This document shows, piece by piece, positions 34,180 through 44,045 of a DNA stretch of 64,000 bases. Within the stretch, counting starts at the first letter, position 1; each line of letters begins with the position of its first letter. The DNA is from Aurelia coerulea (Eukaryota; Cnidaria; Scyphozoa; Semaeostomeae; Ulmaridae). The stretch is from the NCBI GenBank assembly GCA_039566865.1, contig CM076951.1, forward strand, positions 12,719,484 through 12,783,483. Direction: 5' to 3'. Below the pieces are notes generated by a model. The model saw nothing but the letters and a program-made list of their open reading frames with translations. It was not told where the DNA came from and made no database searches. Made by a program: the position numbers and the translations under genes.

Positions 34180-34735
34180 CCTCATGTCAGATAAGGGGTC
34201 AACTGTTGGGCCCTTGTGTGAAGGGTCAGCTGTCAGATCAGGGGTCACGGGTCACCTGTCTGACCCTGTAAGAAGGTATGGGTCACCTGTCGGACCCGGA
34301 TAGAAGGTATGGGTCACCTGTCGGATCCGGAAGAAGGTATGGGTCGCCTGTCGGACCCGGAAGAAGGTATGGGTCACCTGTCGGACCCTGTAAGAAGGTA
34401 TGGGTCACCTGTCGGACCCGGATAGAAGGTATGGGTCACCTGTCGGACCCGGAAAAAAGGTATGGGTCACCTGTCAGACCCGGAAAGAAGGTATGGGACG
34501 CCTGTTGGACCCGGAAAAAAGGTAGGGGTCACCTGTCAGACCCTGTAAGAAGGCATGGCATGGGTCATCTGTCGGACCCGGAAGAAGGTATGGGTCGCCT
34601 GTCGGATCCGGAAGAAGGTTGGGTCGCCTGTCGGACCTGAAGAATGTATGGGTCGCCTGTCGGACCCGGTAAGAAGGTATGGGTCACCTGTCGGACCCGG
34701 TAAGAAGGTATGGGTCACCTGTCGGACCCAATTCA
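34180..34735. repeat. ~30-bp GC-richer minisatellite
   Basis: About 17-18 copies of GGTATGGGTCACCTGTCGGACCCGGAAGAA with G/A, C/T and length variants. The unit contains the near-palindrome GGGTC...GACCC. Length close to 30 keeps frames open, producing ORFs such as YGSPVGPGRR repeats on + and matching ones on -; these are not genes. Confidence 0.92.
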
Positions 34736-35070
34736 TGTCAGTCGATTGTGTATTGTGAAGTGCCAATATATTGTCGTTAATTGTTGTTGTTGTTGTCTGT
34801 TTGTTGTCTGTTTGTTGTCAGCATCAGAAAATTGGTTTGTAAATTCGAATTCAACAATGGCAGTGTCGGTGCCATTGTCCATAATGCCCTGTGAAATGCT
34901 TGAGATATGCAAAAATCTTTCGGCTTTGTCAATATATGTCTGTTTTATCATGGCAAATCGTAAACAAGGCGGGACCCATAGCGTTTCCAGGTAGTGGTGT
35001 TTCTCTCATTCTTCATCGGTTTCTTGGCATTGTTGTTGTTGGGGGTTGGGGGAACACGTTGTGTTCTGTG

Positions 35071-35291
35071 GTGGAAAAAATTATGGCTTATTTCTTGTAA
35101 CCCCCAACTGGCAAAATTTAGGGGGTTGAGCTGAGTGCAAATTTGGCCAATGCACTAACAACCAAAACTTAGGCCCCGATGATGAGAGAACACCACTGTT
35201 GGTTAGCGTGGGAAAAAGCAAATCACTTTATATTTGAAAGTGTGCTAAGAAGCTCTGAGGGGCCTATTATCCTCTGATCCCAAGAATTAAA
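35071..35291. repeat. Direct repeat copy 1 (~221 bp), possible LTR-like unit
   Basis: From GTGGAAAAAATTATGGC to CCCAAGAATTAAA. Repeated at 35771-36000 in the same orientation with period 700. The pair could be the ends of a short terminal-repeat retrotransposon (TRIM-like) or a segmental duplication; no TG...CA borders are evident. Confidence 0.7.
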
Positions 35292-35770
35292 TAGGGATTA
35301 AAATGCAATTTTACATCACAGTTAATTCGGGCAAAGAGGTCGTGTGTCATGGCGTCTCTAAAAGGAAGGGTATCGGTTATTGTACCCCTGTGTACCTGCA
35401 TGAAAACACCCCTGCCGTGCTTGGTGCCTTAGAATGTTATTTGGAAAATACTGAGTGATCAAAGCCCCTGTGGCCTTGCAAAACGAGGTTCAATATTGTT
35501 CAGGGAATTTCCGATTGTTCCCTGGATGCGTACGTGCGTCTTAACATGCGTCTTAAACTTATATAAAGGCATTTGCAAATTAGCATTGTTCTCACACTTT
35601 GATTTCAACATTGAGAATGCAAACATCTCTGGTTATCATCGATAGGCTGGTGGCTGATTTTCGCTTTCCCACCCACCCTCCTCTATTTCTGTTTAATCTT
35701 TTCATGCTGATGTTCCGTTGTCTCTTTCGGAGGCAAGGATCATTGGCATGGACATTTAGTGCATTGGTTT

Positions 35771-36000
35771 GTGGAAAAAAATATGGCTTATTTCTTGTAA
35801 CCCCCAACTGGCAAAATTTAGGGGGTTGAGCTGAGTGCAAATTTGGCCAATGCACTAACAGCCCAAACTTAGGCCCCGATGATGAGAGAATGAGAGAACA
35901 CCACTGTTGGTTATCGTTGGGAAAAAGCAAATCACTTTATGTTTGAAAGTGTGCTTAGAAGCTCTGAGGGGCCTATTATCCTCTCATCCCAAGAATTAAA
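35771..36000. repeat. Direct repeat copy 2 (~230 bp), abutting a HECT-gene exon
   Basis: Copy 2 differs by a small duplication (GAATGAGA) and a few changes. It ends at 36000 exactly where E3-ligase coding text (minus strand) begins, so the repeat unit replaced or interrupted the exon's downstream end. Confidence 0.75.
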
Positions 36001-36269
36001 GCCAGATATAACGAATCCATCATTATAAAGAGTTTCTCTCGCTGCACCCTTTGGAACTGAGGTCATGCGTGGCGATGGCAGCAGAATAACATCTTTGATC
36101 CATACTTTATCAACTGGTTGCTTTGCTTTTTGCATCTGCACTGTGGCTCTTCGTTTCTTTCCACCTCTTGTCCCACCGTTAAAGGCTGGCCTGCGATCAG
36201 GATTGAAAGGACGACTGAAAGCAGGATTGAAAGAACTCCTTTGATAGGTGTTTGCAGATGCTGGAGGCC
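36001..36269 (-). pseudogene. HECT E3-ligase gene, exon 2 (truncated)
   Basis: Minus-strand acceptor TTATTCATTAG precedes 36269. The exon enters in phase 1, matching exon 1. Text: PPASANTYQRSSFNPAFS, RPFNPDRRPAFNGG, a basic GGKKRRATVQ, then VWIKDVILLPSPRMTSVP and LYNDGFVISG. The K-D-V-x-LLPSP motif is found N-terminal to HECT in the cnidarian G2/M-E3-like family as I remember it. Coding similarity ends at 36001, where the 230-bp repeat begins; the open frame runs on to 35932 only by chance. Confidence 0.7.
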
Positions 36270-36619
36270 CTAATGAATAAAAAATTTCGTTGAAATATTC
36301 CTCGTTTGAAAGCATAATCATAGCAGGGAAATAAGATTGGCACCCTCTTTGGCTACCTTTAAAAATCAATTCGATTTTTAATTTTCATTTTCGTTTAGTT
36401 ATGCTGAATCGTGTAAGTTATAACTAAATATTATCATGTGCAATATTATCTTTGCGATTGAGGCTTTTCACAGGCCAGTTTGTAAAAGAGTTAGTTCCAC
36501 TGGCAGCGCCAGCGTCAAAAAATGGAGGGGAAGAAGGAATGAGGGTAAGCGTAGCCTGCAGGAAATTGTTTTGCATCACGCCCTTTTTACCCTCAGGAAA
36601 CACCCTTCTTTGCCTATCA

Positions 36620-37105
36620 AACTCTAAAAATGAGAAGATCGATAAACCTACTCAAATTCAAGCCTTTGATGGCATGAGAAAGGAAAGGCCTATTTTTGAT
36701 ACCAAAGGCTGAACTCAAAGTCGTTTTCTCTGAACTCAGTAGTAACTTAATTCGTATTCTCTGAACGATATATATTTTCTCAACGGCATATAAGTTCAGC
36801 CTTTTGCATCACATCTAAAATGTTGACTGGAAAACTAGGCCGTTTCATTTTCATGACATCCACGGCTTGAATTTGAGCAGGTTTATCCATGGGTAGTTAG
36901 ACACTGCTGGTGTGCTTCTATGGAGGAGCGCTGGATAATATTTATCTGCGAGGGAAATTTTTTATAGTACTGCGGAGGAGTGTTCTTTCGATATCTCCTC
37001 CGCAGTACCACAAAGAATTTCCCCCGCAGATACATATCCAGCGCTCCTCCATAGAAGCACACTAGCAGTGTCTAACTACCCATGGTTTATCGATCTTCTT
37101 TTCGA
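36620..37105. mobile_element. Palindromic MITE interrupted by a younger one
   Basis: The left arm 36624-36718 (GATCGATAAACC...GGCTGAACT) is the inverted partner of 36788-36887 plus the first bases after 37092. The right arm is split by the 197-bp element at 36888-37084. An internal palindromic centre lies near 36750. Confidence 0.65.
36888..37084. mobile_element. 197-bp near-perfect palindrome with 7-bp duplication GTTTATC
   Basis: Ends CATGGGTAGTTAGACACTGC and inverse. GTTTATC stands at 36881-36887 and 37085-37091 (8 bp GGTTTATC if the last G is counted). Arms of about 85 bp around a short centre near 36985. The duplication length suggests hAT-like or related mobilisation. Confidence 0.85.
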
Positions 37106-38126
37106 CATGAAGACATCGGCCTAAACCACAACCGATGTTCTCAAATACAATTTAGCCTTTCAGCAATGGGATAAAACAAGAGTTTTTGAAAATCGGTTCA
37201 TTGGTTATGGAAATATAATGAGCAATCGAGCGATATCACATGATTTTGGGACACCCGGTTCTTCATCCTTGTTCGGTCGTTATCCTGTCAATCAGTTCAA
37301 CAAAAAGGTCTATGCACACAACTCTTTACAAGCTAATTACTTGTCTGGAACTTAGGCGGGCAATACTTGTGAGAAATGTGAATTATCAATGCTTATTTTA
37401 TTTCCACATCACTAAAAACGTTTATTTCCTTTTTCTAAACGTTTAGACAACAATATTTGAAATGTTTAGACAAAAACACCCAATGGGGGTGGGGGCGCTT
37501 AGAGCACATACGTATCTGAGAAGGTCAGAGCACAACTCAACCCAAAAATATGAGTTCAGTTTCACTGCTACCCTACAACATCAGCTAATTTTATACTTTC
37601 ACGAAATATCACGAAACAATGCAATTTGCATCAGGATTGCCTCTAAGCAACCCAAAAATTTCAGTTTGAGTATATTTGATGCCAAGAAATATCATGGCCA
37701 TGTCTTCAGTCTCTACATTTTTCAAATGTTGGTGGCTGTAGCTCCCAAACCCCTGCCTCGTGCTGAGTGCCCCTCCCCAAGGGGAGAGGCACAACTGAAG
37801 TGCCTTTTCACTAATGATGCGGAAACAAGTGAGAGTATTAGTAAAAATAGAAAAATTTGCTGACGATTTCCTTTATAGGGGGCGAAGAACGAATATTTTC
37901 CGACGGCACAATCATGATCTACAACAGCAACAACAACAACAGCAGTTTTAGGACCATGCAGTGGAGATTCTTGATTTTAAGCAAACAAATCTGAAGTTTT
38001 TTGTGGGCGTTTCTCATACAAAAAATACGTGAAGGGTTTTAATCAGGGTTGATAAGAGGGCCATGGCTTCAAAGAACTGTCATTGCTTGCAATGGTAGAC
38101 TCAACATTTGCAGAAATTATACTTAC
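37106..38126. other. Intron 1 region of HECT gene
   Basis: Between exon 2 and exon 1 of the minus-strand gene. ORF 37462-37863 (+) has no support. A CAACAG microsatellite-like patch lies at 37925-37945. Confidence 0.4.
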
Positions 38127-38358
38127 TTTGGTTCAATTGAGCTGAAATTTCGTCAGATCCAGCAGCATTCGACGCTGACATTCTTGGTTGCTCTGCCGAT
38201 GAGCGAATCGTCGGAAAAGCATTCGCCAAATAGCCACGTACATCACCAGTTTGGCCTTCGCTAAACGCTCTTCTGTTGAGTGAGCTTAATCTATTTGCAG
38301 CCTCCATAAGGTCGCTGACAATTTGCTGGTCTTCACCGCGATTTCCTTGCCTGTCCAT
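38127..38358 (-). CDS. HECT E3-ligase gene, exon 1 (start codon exon)
   Basis: ATG at 38358-38356 reads MDRQGNRGEDQQIVSDLMEA, then ANRLSSLNRRAFSEGQTGD and ISAQLNQ to the donor A|GTAAGT at 38127/38126 (phase 1). The upstream in-frame ATG (38382) adds eight residues and is less likely. A polar, Ser-rich N-terminal region, no stop inside. Joins exon 2 at 36269 in frame as R-PPASAN. About 220 bp separate the start from the minisatellite of the right TIR, which is therefore the promoter-proximal sequence. Confidence 0.65.
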
Positions 38359-38579
38359 GGTGAAATCAAAGCAAGAATACACGCCTTCAAATAATCGCGT
38401 ACTGCATTTTGGCAGTCGACATATCTCCTTGCCGGGGGTAACGCGCTCTAACGTTTGATTTCCAGAAAGAACCTAACAGACCGCAGCCAACGAATAACAA
38501 ATCAATTTCACCCCCCCCCAAGATTTGTAATTTGGTACTGCCAGAGACAAAACAATATAATTCTTAACCTGACATCACA

Positions 38580-39590
38580 AGTTTTAGTTTTGACATACAC
38601 AAAAGTTATAGTTTTGACATACACAAAAGTTTTAGTTTTGACATACACAAAAGTTTTAGTTTTGAAATACACAAAAGTTTTAGCTTTGACATACACAAAA
38701 GTTTTAGTTTTGACATACACAAAAGTTTTAGTTTTGACATACACAAAAGTTTTAGCTTTGACATACACAAAAGTTTTAGCTTTGACATACACAAAAGTTT
38801 TAGTTTTGGCATACACAAAAGTTTTAGTTTTGACATACATAAAAGTTTTAGTTTTGACATACACAAAAGTTTTAGTTTTGACATACACAAAAGTTTTAGT
38901 TTTGACATACATAAAAGTTTTAGTTTTGACATACACAAAAGTTTTAGTTTTGACATACACAAAAGTTTTAGTTTTGACATACACAAAAGTTTTAGTTTTG
39001 ACATACAAGAAAGTTTTAGTTTTGACATACACAAAAGTTTTAGTTTTGACATACACAAAAGTTTTAGTTTTGACATACATAAAAGTTTTAGTTTTGACAT
39101 ACACAAAAGTTTTAGTTTTGACATACATAAAAGTTTTAGTTTTGACATACACAAAAGTTTTAGTTATGACATACACAAAAGTTTTAGTTTTGACATACAC
39201 AAAAGTTTTAGTTTTGACATACACAAAAGTTTTAGTTATGACATACACAAAAGTTTTAGTTTTGACATACACAAAAGTTTTAGTTTTGACATACACAAAA
39301 GTTTTAGTTTTGACATACACAAAAGTTTTAGTTTTGACATACACAAAAGTTTTAGTTTTGACATACACAAAAGTTTTAGCTTTGACATACACAAAAGTTT
39401 TAGCTTTGACATACACAAAAGTTTTAGTTTTGGCATACACAAAAGTTTTAGTTTTGACATACACAAAAGTTTTAGTTTTGACATACATAAAAGTTTTAGT
39501 TTTGACATACACAAAAGTTTTAGTTTTGACATACACAAAAGTTTTAGTTTTGACATACACAAAAGTTTTAGTTTTGACATACACAAAAGT
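38580..39590. repeat. 24-bp minisatellite, about 42 copies, in the right TIR
   Basis: Unit GTTTTAGTTTTGACATACACAAAA, exactly 24 bp, so both strands stay open (two 397-codon ORFs plus others) without being genes. Variant units (AGCTTTG, TTGGCAT, ACATAAA, TTATGAC) occur in the order C, C, GGC near 38756-38815 and again near 39380-39440, about 624 bp (26 units) later, showing an internal block duplication. Its right edge is the single motif copy of the TIR, so it is an expansion of a subterminal repeat. Confidence 0.95.
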
Positions 39591-39736
39591 AAATTCGAAA
39601 GAGGCCAACACAGAAATACTTTTTGACATGCACAATTTTATATTTTGACAAGCACAGATTTTATAAATGACATACACAAAATAATATTTTGACATGCACA
39701 AAATTTTAATGTTTTTTGCCGCAACGGCGCGCCATA
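39564..39736 (-). repeat. Right TIR of the 16.7-kb element
   Basis: Reverse complement of 23003-23175 with a few changes; outer end GGCGCGCCATA, followed by the duplicated CAAGAT. Confidence 0.9.
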
Positions 39737-39923
39737 CAAGATCATCAAAGAATTCCCAAAATCATTCAACAATGTCAGAGATGTCAATGAGCAATATGAA
39801 ATTATAGATGCCTATGATTCGATACGATCCGTGGATCTCATTGTAGAATGTGTGGAAGAAAGGAGCTTTTAACTGCCTCAAATACAATTAACAACGTTGC
39901 TATTGTTTCAATACCACCATATA
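39737..39923 (+). pseudogene. Right part of the interrupted kinase-like gene
   Basis: Continues the gene from 23002. With one CAAGAT removed the frame runs SKIIKEFPKSFNNVRDVNEQ and YEIIDAYDSIRSVDLIVECV. It stops at 39870, but one base over it goes on as LLTASNTINNVAIVSIPPY up to the TA where the next MITE inserted (39922). No more of it was recognised after that MITE. Confidence 0.75.
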
Positions 39924-40600
39924 CAGGGTGTCTCAAAAATTGTTCAACGTTTGATTAAATGTTGAAAAATTACGATAAAAGGTACGGGCTCCTGGTTAGA
40001 TATCCCTGTTCCTCAGATTTTAAATGAATATTAGATGCCAATATCTTGCGAATCCGCTAAGAATTCACGGAGTTACAAGCTTTCGAAGGTCAAATATCTG
40101 CGAAAGCTGAAACCAGATGCCCTTCACTGACTTGTTTTCCAAAAAGACGTTCCAAAATTGAGGTAAAAGAAGGCTGTCCAATGTTTTACCTCTCGTCGAT
40201 ATCAGAGCAAGGCACAAAAGATTTCCAACGTTATCTAATTCCTGTAAGGTTTGCCAAAATTTACTTTAAGACTGCAAGTATTTAAAAACACTGAATGAAA
40301 ACTTAATCAATGAGAGATGGGGCAATTCTAAATTGCGCTGAACATGATTCCTCCAAGCATCCATAACCTTGATTCAATGTTATAGAAAGCTAGTTGATCG
40401 AAAGTGATTTTCAAATTCCATTTGATTTGCTTTGAATAACCGAGATTCTACTTTCACTAAATATGCAGTTTAGGGGCGTCTGGTTTCAGCTTTTGCACAA
40501 ACTTGAACTTCGAACGCTCGTAATTCCGTGAATATTTAGCCGATTTGCTAGTTTCTGGTGTCTAAAATTAATTTTTTCTGTCATTTTTTCTGATTGTAAA
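39924..40600. mobile_element. Mariner-type MITE, left end intact (CAGGGTGTCTCAAAAAT), right end eroded
   Basis: Left TA at 39922-39923. Inverted arms are clear at 40040-40130 versus 40484-40580 (CACGGAGTTACAAGC / GCTCGTAATTCCGTG); the terminal part of the right arm is not recognisable. Confidence 0.65.
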
Positions 40601-41689
40601 AAGTGGAAATTGTTATATACTGTTTCTTATAAAAAGAGTAGTTTAAAATGAAGCTTTGACAAGAAACTAAGAATTCGGGCTAGTACTGAAGTTTCTTAAA
40701 ATTATCAGATCTGGTGAATGGTGAGTTTACATAACAATCTTTATTTGCACTACCTGCGCTCTTGTAAAAATTTTGAACGAAAGTGTTTCTAATGTTTAGA
40801 CATTGGTCAGGTACATTCAAGTCATGCGAAGGATTTCCTTTATTGACATAATAGTTTAAGATATGTTCTCCCAGTACTTGATTTTCTTAATTTTTGCAAT
40901 TTGTGTTTCTGCTCTAGAATTAGGAGAAATGATTTTTATAGTGTTACCTCTTTTACCAACATTAACTCTGTGGTTTGGAGAAACGAAGGCCATGCCATCT
41001 GATCACTATATGAGATGACAGGCGGTTCCTGGTCTGTAGCTAGACTTATCAGTCTTATCTCTATTTTTGAAAATTGGAGTAACCATAGCAAGTTTCCCTG
41101 GGACCTTGACCTTGTTCTTGGGTTCTCTATATGAGTTGATTAGGATTGAGGATTTTCTTTTGGATGCAAATTTTTTGGCCTATCCCTGGTCTGCAATAGT
41201 TTCTTCAGATCTTTGTCAACCCAGGGTAAATATTTCTCGGCAACACACATTTGAGTCATTGGGGCATGTTTCTCTTTTTCGTTTTCAAAGCAGTTTTCAA
41301 ATAACGAAATTGAAGATCTTACCATGAAAGTTGTTGATGTTGTCCAATGTTGCTGGCCTCTCCTTAAAGACAGATGCTTTTATCTTTTCGATCATGTTGT
41401 CTTTTAGGAGTGCCTCCGTAATTTTGCTGTTATTTCAAAAGATGAAGAATTACATTGATGATTGGTGTAACTTGCACGAGCCTTGTTAAAGCACGGAAAG
41501 CAACAGCTCGTAAAAACTTGTTTTTGACCCAAGGCTTTCATATCGTTTATTTTGTCTTGTTTTAAACTGGTCTGCTAACATCTCTAATGCCCATGGTTTG
41601 AGACACATCGGAATGAAGCCAGGATGCAATGTAATACATGGCGGTGCCTGCCCAAGTACGGTGGCCCACAACAGCCACGGCACAAACCT
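40601..41689. other. No gene recognised
   Basis: AT-rich with scattered short ORFs; no motif, splice structure or repeat. Confidence 0.35.
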
Positions 41690-41872
41690 TTTCCACCGCA
41701 CACTTATATATTTCTCACGGCACATTTTCCTATTTCTCAAGGCACACTTTTATATCTGTCACGGCACGTTTTTATGTTTCCCAGGGCACATTTTTATATT
41801 TCTCATGGCACACTTTCATATGTCTCAATGCATACTTTCCTGTTTCTCACGTCACACTTTCATAGCCTCGTT
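41690..41872. repeat. ~30-bp minisatellite, six to seven copies
   Basis: Unit of the form TTTCTCACGGCACACTTTTATA with diverged copies. ORFs in all three + frames are repeat artefacts. Confidence 0.85.
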
Positions 41873-42544
41873 CCGGAAAGCACGTGCAGACTGACTGTGT
41901 AACCTTTTCTGGTGGGTGTTGCAGCAGCCAAAAGAAACCATGGCCGAGATGGTGCATGATTTTCTGTAAGTATTTTTAGACACCTGGTTTAAAATAAACA
42001 TCTTGACGTGTGGTACTGCTTAAATCAAGTTATAGCTCATTTCTGAGTAATATTTTAAGGAAAAAATGGGCGTCAAAACCAAAAACTACCGGATATCATT
42101 TTATGTAAAGAAGGGCCTAAAACGTCCTCATCATCCACTCCTCTTCAATGCTTCAATAAATACTAGAAAGGTAGGCCTAAGCCCCAGAAAGCCACATAAA
42201 AATTGCTGCCATGCAATATTATTATGTTGCAACTGTGGGGACTTTGAAATGTATAGCAGGCCTACTTGACTCTACTGCTAACTCATTATTTTATAGTGAC
42301 AAAACAAGGTCTACTGTTCCCTGTGTTTGTCTCGAATGAATAATATATTGTCTTTCTTAAGAATGATAATAACTACTAATTAATGATTCTTTAAAGCCCC
42401 TTACAATTTACTTACAACTTACTTATTTTTCTCAACCAAACCTCTCATCAGACCATAAAATTCTTGCATCGAGAATTGCTGTTGATAATATTTCAGTACC
42501 ATCTCCAACACCAATCTCAATATTATTGTTTGCTCTTACTACAG
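41873..42544. other. Possible small exons, unassigned
   Basis: A short ATG reading (MAEMVHDFL) at about 41940 after an AG and before GTAAGT, and 42066-42170 (MGVKTKNYRISFYVKKG...) ending at AAG|GTAGGC, are exon-like. No family; low support. Confidence 0.2.
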
Positions 42545-42837
42545 CTACTGCAGCTCATGCTCAGCAAAATTACGGAAGGATTGCAGATATTGCTGGCAGT
42601 GCCAAGCTGATCAGCAAATAGTTTGCCCTCCAAAGCAGTCAAATGATGCAGGACCAAGTGCAATTCCAGCACAGTCTTTTGGGAGACCTGCCCGGACCCA
42701 GCAAAGCACTGAGCTTTGGTGCCTTTTGCAAGGCAAAGAGTGGCAAACGGCAAGATTGTATAAAACCGCCATGCAAAAAATTTAAAAAGGCAGATGAAGA
42801 TGTATCAATTTTATGGGTCTTTCTGAAGTTTAGATAA
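42545..42837 (+). pseudogene. Zinc-ribbon N-terminal module of a second G2/M-E3-like gene, frameshifted
   Basis: After acceptor CTTACTACAG (42535-42544) the frame reads YCSSCSAKLRKDCRYCWQCQ, a four-Cys cluster, then Gln/Pro-rich text. Around 42655-42665 sense passes to the +1 frame: PGPSKALSFGAFCKAKSGKR and CKKFKKADEDVSI, ending at TAA 42835. The order zinc cluster, then LSF..F.KAKS.KR, basic patch and DVSI is what precedes the central region in cnidarian HECT E3-like proteins I recall. Independent of the gene inside the 16.7-kb element (opposite strand, different part of the protein). No HECT follows. Confidence 0.45.
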
Positions 42838-43502
42838 GATGCTCTGTGATTGGCTGGAATAGAATTTCTCGTTTGCATAACAATAGAGCAATTATGTAAT
42901 ATATTATTTGCAAAAATCACATAGACTCTACAATATGTTCTTTGGTGAAAACTATGTGATAGTCTGAGACCAGGACAGGACCACCTTTGGAGCAGTGACT
43001 ATTGTCAATTGTCCTATTCATCATGCCCTAGCTCACCTGGATGTAGACATGTATGGATTGTCAAGGAATTAAAATCTTCTTCGCACTTACTGATGCATGC
43101 AGAGAATAGTTTGAGCTCTCTCTAAAATACTCCCAAAACACTATTTCTTGGCAAAGAATACCATTCAACAACATGAAAGAGGATGCTAAAAGAAATACGG
43201 AGTTTGAGCTGATATCTAAAAGTATCAAGAATGAAAAATTGATTTTGCAACCAGTTTTATTTGAGGAGTTTAGATGCTGAGGATGTGGTAGTATATAGTC
43301 AAGTGAAGATCCTCTCACTAATAAGTTGCTTCACAAGTCACTAATGAGTTGCTTTATTGAGAATTGAGATCTCTTTGCACGCATAGTTCATCGTTTTACT
43401 CATCCTCAAGTCACGTACATTGCCTCAGAACGTTATTTTGTTGAACCCTTCTTATTTATCCTTGCTCATATTTTGTTGGATTCGTTTCTTTATTCGTGTT
43501 TT
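42838..43502. other. No gene recognised
   Basis: AT-rich; minus ORF 43061-43318 unsupported. Confidence 0.3.
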
Positions 43503-43590
43503 TCTGCTGTTATAACGTATTGAAATGGAGGATCAAGAAATTTCTGCCACAGTAAATGAGTTAGAAGCTCAAATGACGGCCATTCGGTTT
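43503..43590 (+). pseudogene. 88-bp fragment of the gypsy-like gag start
   Basis: Almost identical to 16148-16235: the same leader (GCTGTTATAACGTATTGAAATGG) and first ~27 codons of gag, then unrelated sequence. Shows the family has more than one copy and that this copy is sharply truncated. Confidence 0.85.
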
Positions 43591-44045
43591 TGAAAAAAAA
43601 TTACACCAATGTGTTCCTCTCGATCTCTTCAGTTCATTTTGCGCATATTTTCTTGAAAATATGCTGGAATTCCTTCAGATTTCAACTGAAACAAAATTGG
43701 ATCTATGCTATGCTCGCGTGAACACAGCTGTGGAATGTTGAGAAGTGATAGGGAGCAATGACAGTTTTAATCCTTATCCTGTAATGGCGCCAAGATCATT
43801 TTTATCATAAACGGGGGTTTGTAAGAAACTTTAGACAACAGCAATTTGAGTTATTGCTGCCCTCATGCACTCACTCACTATTGTTTGAAAACAATGCCCA
43901 GTTGTTCATCATTTGCACAGTTTGTGGTATTGTTTAGATTTCATTTCGCGTTGTGCAACTGTGAACTGAACTGCGTCGATTTTTCAAAAGCTATGCTTCA
44001 CCACGTTGTGACTTTCGTCGAAGAATCCATAGTTTTACGCTGCTA
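43591..44045. other. No gene recognised
   Basis: Unique-looking AT-rich flank between the gag fragment and the MITE. Confidence 0.3.

Larger units (their letters stand above)
23003..39736. mobile_element. 16.7-kb IS3EU-like DNA transposon with ~170-bp TIRs and 6-bp duplication CAAGAT
   Basis: Outer ends TATGGCGCGCCGTTGCGGC at 23003 and its reverse complement ending at 39736. The two ends match for about 170 bp at roughly 95 percent (23003-23175 vs 39564-39736). CAAGAT stands immediately outside both ends (22997-23002 and 39737-39742). Deleting the element and one CAAGAT joins the interrupted host gene in frame (VSK|IIKEFPKSF), which proves the boundaries. Inside: a + strand DDE integrase gene (26917-29846) and a - strand HECT E3 ligase gene (38358-31513), convergent, plus later insertions (23475-25682, 27537, 34-36 kb repeats, 36888). 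The integrase matches the eukaryotic IS3EU-type family as I remember it; attributing mobility to it is inference from its sitting between the ends. All genes carry stops, so the copy is inactive. Confidence 0.88.

Noticed and set aside
34278..34766. Repetitive ORFs (YGSPVGPGRR type)
   Set aside because: Products of the ~30-bp minisatellite; all frames open.
38580..39590. CRISPR-like regular repeats
   Set aside because: Head-to-tail 24-bp units with no spacers, in a eukaryotic transposon end.
38455..39701. Two 397-codon ORFs on opposite strands
   Set aside because: Both are translations of the stop-free 24-bp minisatellite; no start context, domain or codon signal.
41598..41902. Three overlapping + ORFs
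   Set aside because: Arise from the 30-bp repeat array.
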